Source: Actinoplanes sp. KI2
GTDB lineage: Bacteria > Actinomycetota > Actinomycetes > Mycobacteriales > Micromonosporaceae
NCBI RefSeq assembly: GCF_025630775.1
Contig: NZ_JAOSZE010000020.1
Location: forward strand, 62,001-126,000
Length of the DNA stretch: 64,000 nucleotides
Reading direction: 5' to 3'
Shown: positions 62,915-64,000 of the stretch, one piece after another
Numbering within the stretch: position 1 is the stretch's first letter
How the letters are laid out: each line of letters starts with the position of its first letter
Translations under genes and position numbers: made by a program
Notes under the pieces: model-generated
What the model was told of the DNA's origin: nothing
The model's input: the letters and a program-made list of their open reading frames with translations, nothing else
Databases searched by the model: none

Positions 62915-64000
62915 ACGGTGTTCTCGAAGGCCCGGATGAACCGGCCCGGATAGTTCACCGACTGGAACGACGTGCCCTGCCCGCTGTTGCCGGTCTGCGG
63001 GCAGAACGTCGCATCCTGGGAGAACAGCGCGCTGCCGTCGTTGGGTTGCAGGTGCAGCTGGAAGTTCTGGTGCCGCAGGTAGCTGCCCGGCCGGTTGACC
63101 GACTCGAAGGACACGCAGCCGGCGTCGGCCAGGCCGGCCGTCTCCACGAAGGTGGCGTCCTTCTTGTCGGTCGCCGAGCTGCCCGCGGTGACCGGCGCGG
63201 TCACCACGAGGTCGTCGGCGTCGCCGTGCTTGACGTAGTTGCCGGTCTGGCCGGCGGTGGTCGCCTGCAACGAGACCCACGGTCCCGGGTCGAGCGCGAA
63301 GAGGTTCGCCGCGCCCGGCGTCGGCCTCGAGGTGATGAAGTCGGCGCAGTTGCTGTCGGTGTCCGCGCCGTCCGGGAACCGGCTCGCGCTCTTGCCGTCG
63401 CCGGTGGACAGGGCCGGGGTGGCCACGGTGCAGCCGGCCCCGGTGCCGCCCTGGTCGCCCTCGGCCGCCCACGGGTCGACGAGCAGCCCGTAGTTGAGGC
63501 TGTCGGCGACCAGCCCCCGGGCGTCCCGCAGCACCATGCTGCCGGCACCGGTGGACAGCGCCGGTCCGCCGAACCACTGGTTCGGGGCGGGCGTGCCCTG
63601 GTAGCCGGCGGTCGTCACCGCGGCGTCGGCGACCGGCACGTGGATGGCGTGCGGGTGGGCGAGGGGGCGGTCCAGCACGATGCCGCTGCCCAGCGCCTGC
63701 ACCGGCTCGTTGCTGGAGTGCGCGAAGCGGGTCGCCGGGGTGAAGGTGAGCCCGGTGCCGCGGTCGCTGAACGGCAGGTTGGACGAGTGCGCGATGGTCA
63801 GCGGTGCGGCCAGGGTCAGGCCGGTGCCGTTGGCGCCCGGGGTGCCGACCGCGGCGACGGTGACGGTCTCGATCCGCGAGCCGATGTCGAGCCGGATCGA
63901 GTCCCCGGCCGAGATGTTCGTGGTCGAGCTGACCTTCAGGGTGGTGGCGCCCACCGCGGCCGGCGCCGACAGGTACGCCTGGGTGCCGGGCTTGCCGATC
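62812..64000 (-). CDS. secreted AbfB-domain (arabinose-binding) protein, C-terminal part (5' end outside window)
   Basis: The frame is open to the window edge; 396 residues are visible. The visible N-terminal part has AVGATTLKVSSTTNISAGDS (a repeat-type beta domain) and further beta segments. The C-terminal ~150 residues (from about WVSLQATT) form an AbfB beta-trefoil with three related repeats: NYVKHGDADDL, GSYLRHQNFQLHL, GRFIRAFENTVYLA, each followed by DATF- or TTSWADDSSW-like segments. AbfB binds arabinofuranose side chains. The missing N-terminus may hold the catalytic domain. Confidence 0.82.
   Translation of the reverse strand, partial: IGKPGTQAYLSAPAAVGATTLKVSSTTNISAGDSIRLDIGSRIETVTVAAVGTPGANGTGLTLAAPLTIAHSSNLPFSDRGTGLTFTPATRFAHSSNEPVQALGSGIVLDRPLAHPHAIHVPVADAAVTTAGYQGTPAPNQWFGGPALSTGAGSMVLRDARGLVADSLNYGLLVDPWAAEGDQGGTGAGCTVATPALSTGDGKSASRFPDGADTDSNCADFITSRPTPGAANLFALDPGPWVSLQATTAGQTGNYVKHGDADDLVVTAPVTAGSSATDKKDATFVETAGLADAGCVSFESVNRPGSYLRHQNFQLHLQPNDGSALFSQDATFCPQTGNSGQGTSFQSVNYPGRFIRAFENTVYLASNGGSNAWDTTTSWADDSSWLVAAPWSPQP

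Overview
High-GC actinobacterial chromosome. GTG/TTG starts, 4-nt ATGA/GTGA overlaps, tandem TetR and GntR/FCD regulators and a large exopolysaccharide (EPS) locus point to a filamentous actinomycete. Micromonosporaceae such as Actinoplanes is my guess; the sequence does not prove it. No tRNA, rRNA, insertion sequence, prophage or CRISPR was seen.

Left part (about 1-17.5 kb), acyl-CoA and aldehyde catabolism. It holds the tail of an SGNH hydrolase, then an acyl-CoA dehydrogenase divergent from an aldehyde dehydrogenase, and a GntR/FCD regulator divergent from an MpaB-like oxygenase. Both divergent promoters carry the same 15-mer, so they look like one regulon. A fatty acyl-CoA ligase, a two-domain TetR regulator, a thiolase and a FadJ-type hydratase/dehydrogenase form a beta-oxidation block with its own recurring 9-mer. 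An SDR/HxlR pair, an EF-G paralogue and a DHA2 efflux pump follow. This part is unusually rich in short tandem repeats (56, 22, 49 and 18 bp) at or inside gene 3' parts.

Middle and right (about 17.5-57.5 kb), a Wzx/Wzy-type EPS locus. It contains dTDP-rhamnose genes (rfbDBAC) and two 503-residue paralogous initiating sugar-phosphate transferases, each behind a ~360-nt leader with seven shared blocks. A CDP-sugar/C-methyl branch has a glucose-1-P cytidylyltransferase, two C-methyltransferases, an SDR and a PIG-L deacetylase. There are several GT2 glycosyltransferases, a GT26 enzyme, a flippase, an O-antigen-ligase-like polymerase and two chain-length-type membrane proteins. Genes that together could make UDP-ManNAc(3NAc)A lie in two sub-operons: a dehydrogenase and 2-epimerase at 46.9-49.3 kb, and an oxidoreductase, aminotransferase and acetyltransferase at 51.7-57.5 kb. 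Secreted or anchored proteins (a dimethylformamidase-like DUF4082 protein and a beta-helix protein) are interleaved.

Right end (57.6-64 kb). A GH87/mycodextranase-like secreted beta-helix enzyme is split by a 1-nt frameshift. After it come a remnant of a VOC-family gene, a TMEM175-type channel, a TetR gene whose 3' end runs into a convergent gene, and the C-terminal part of an AbfB-domain secreted protein. The end looks recombined, with fragments of several genes.
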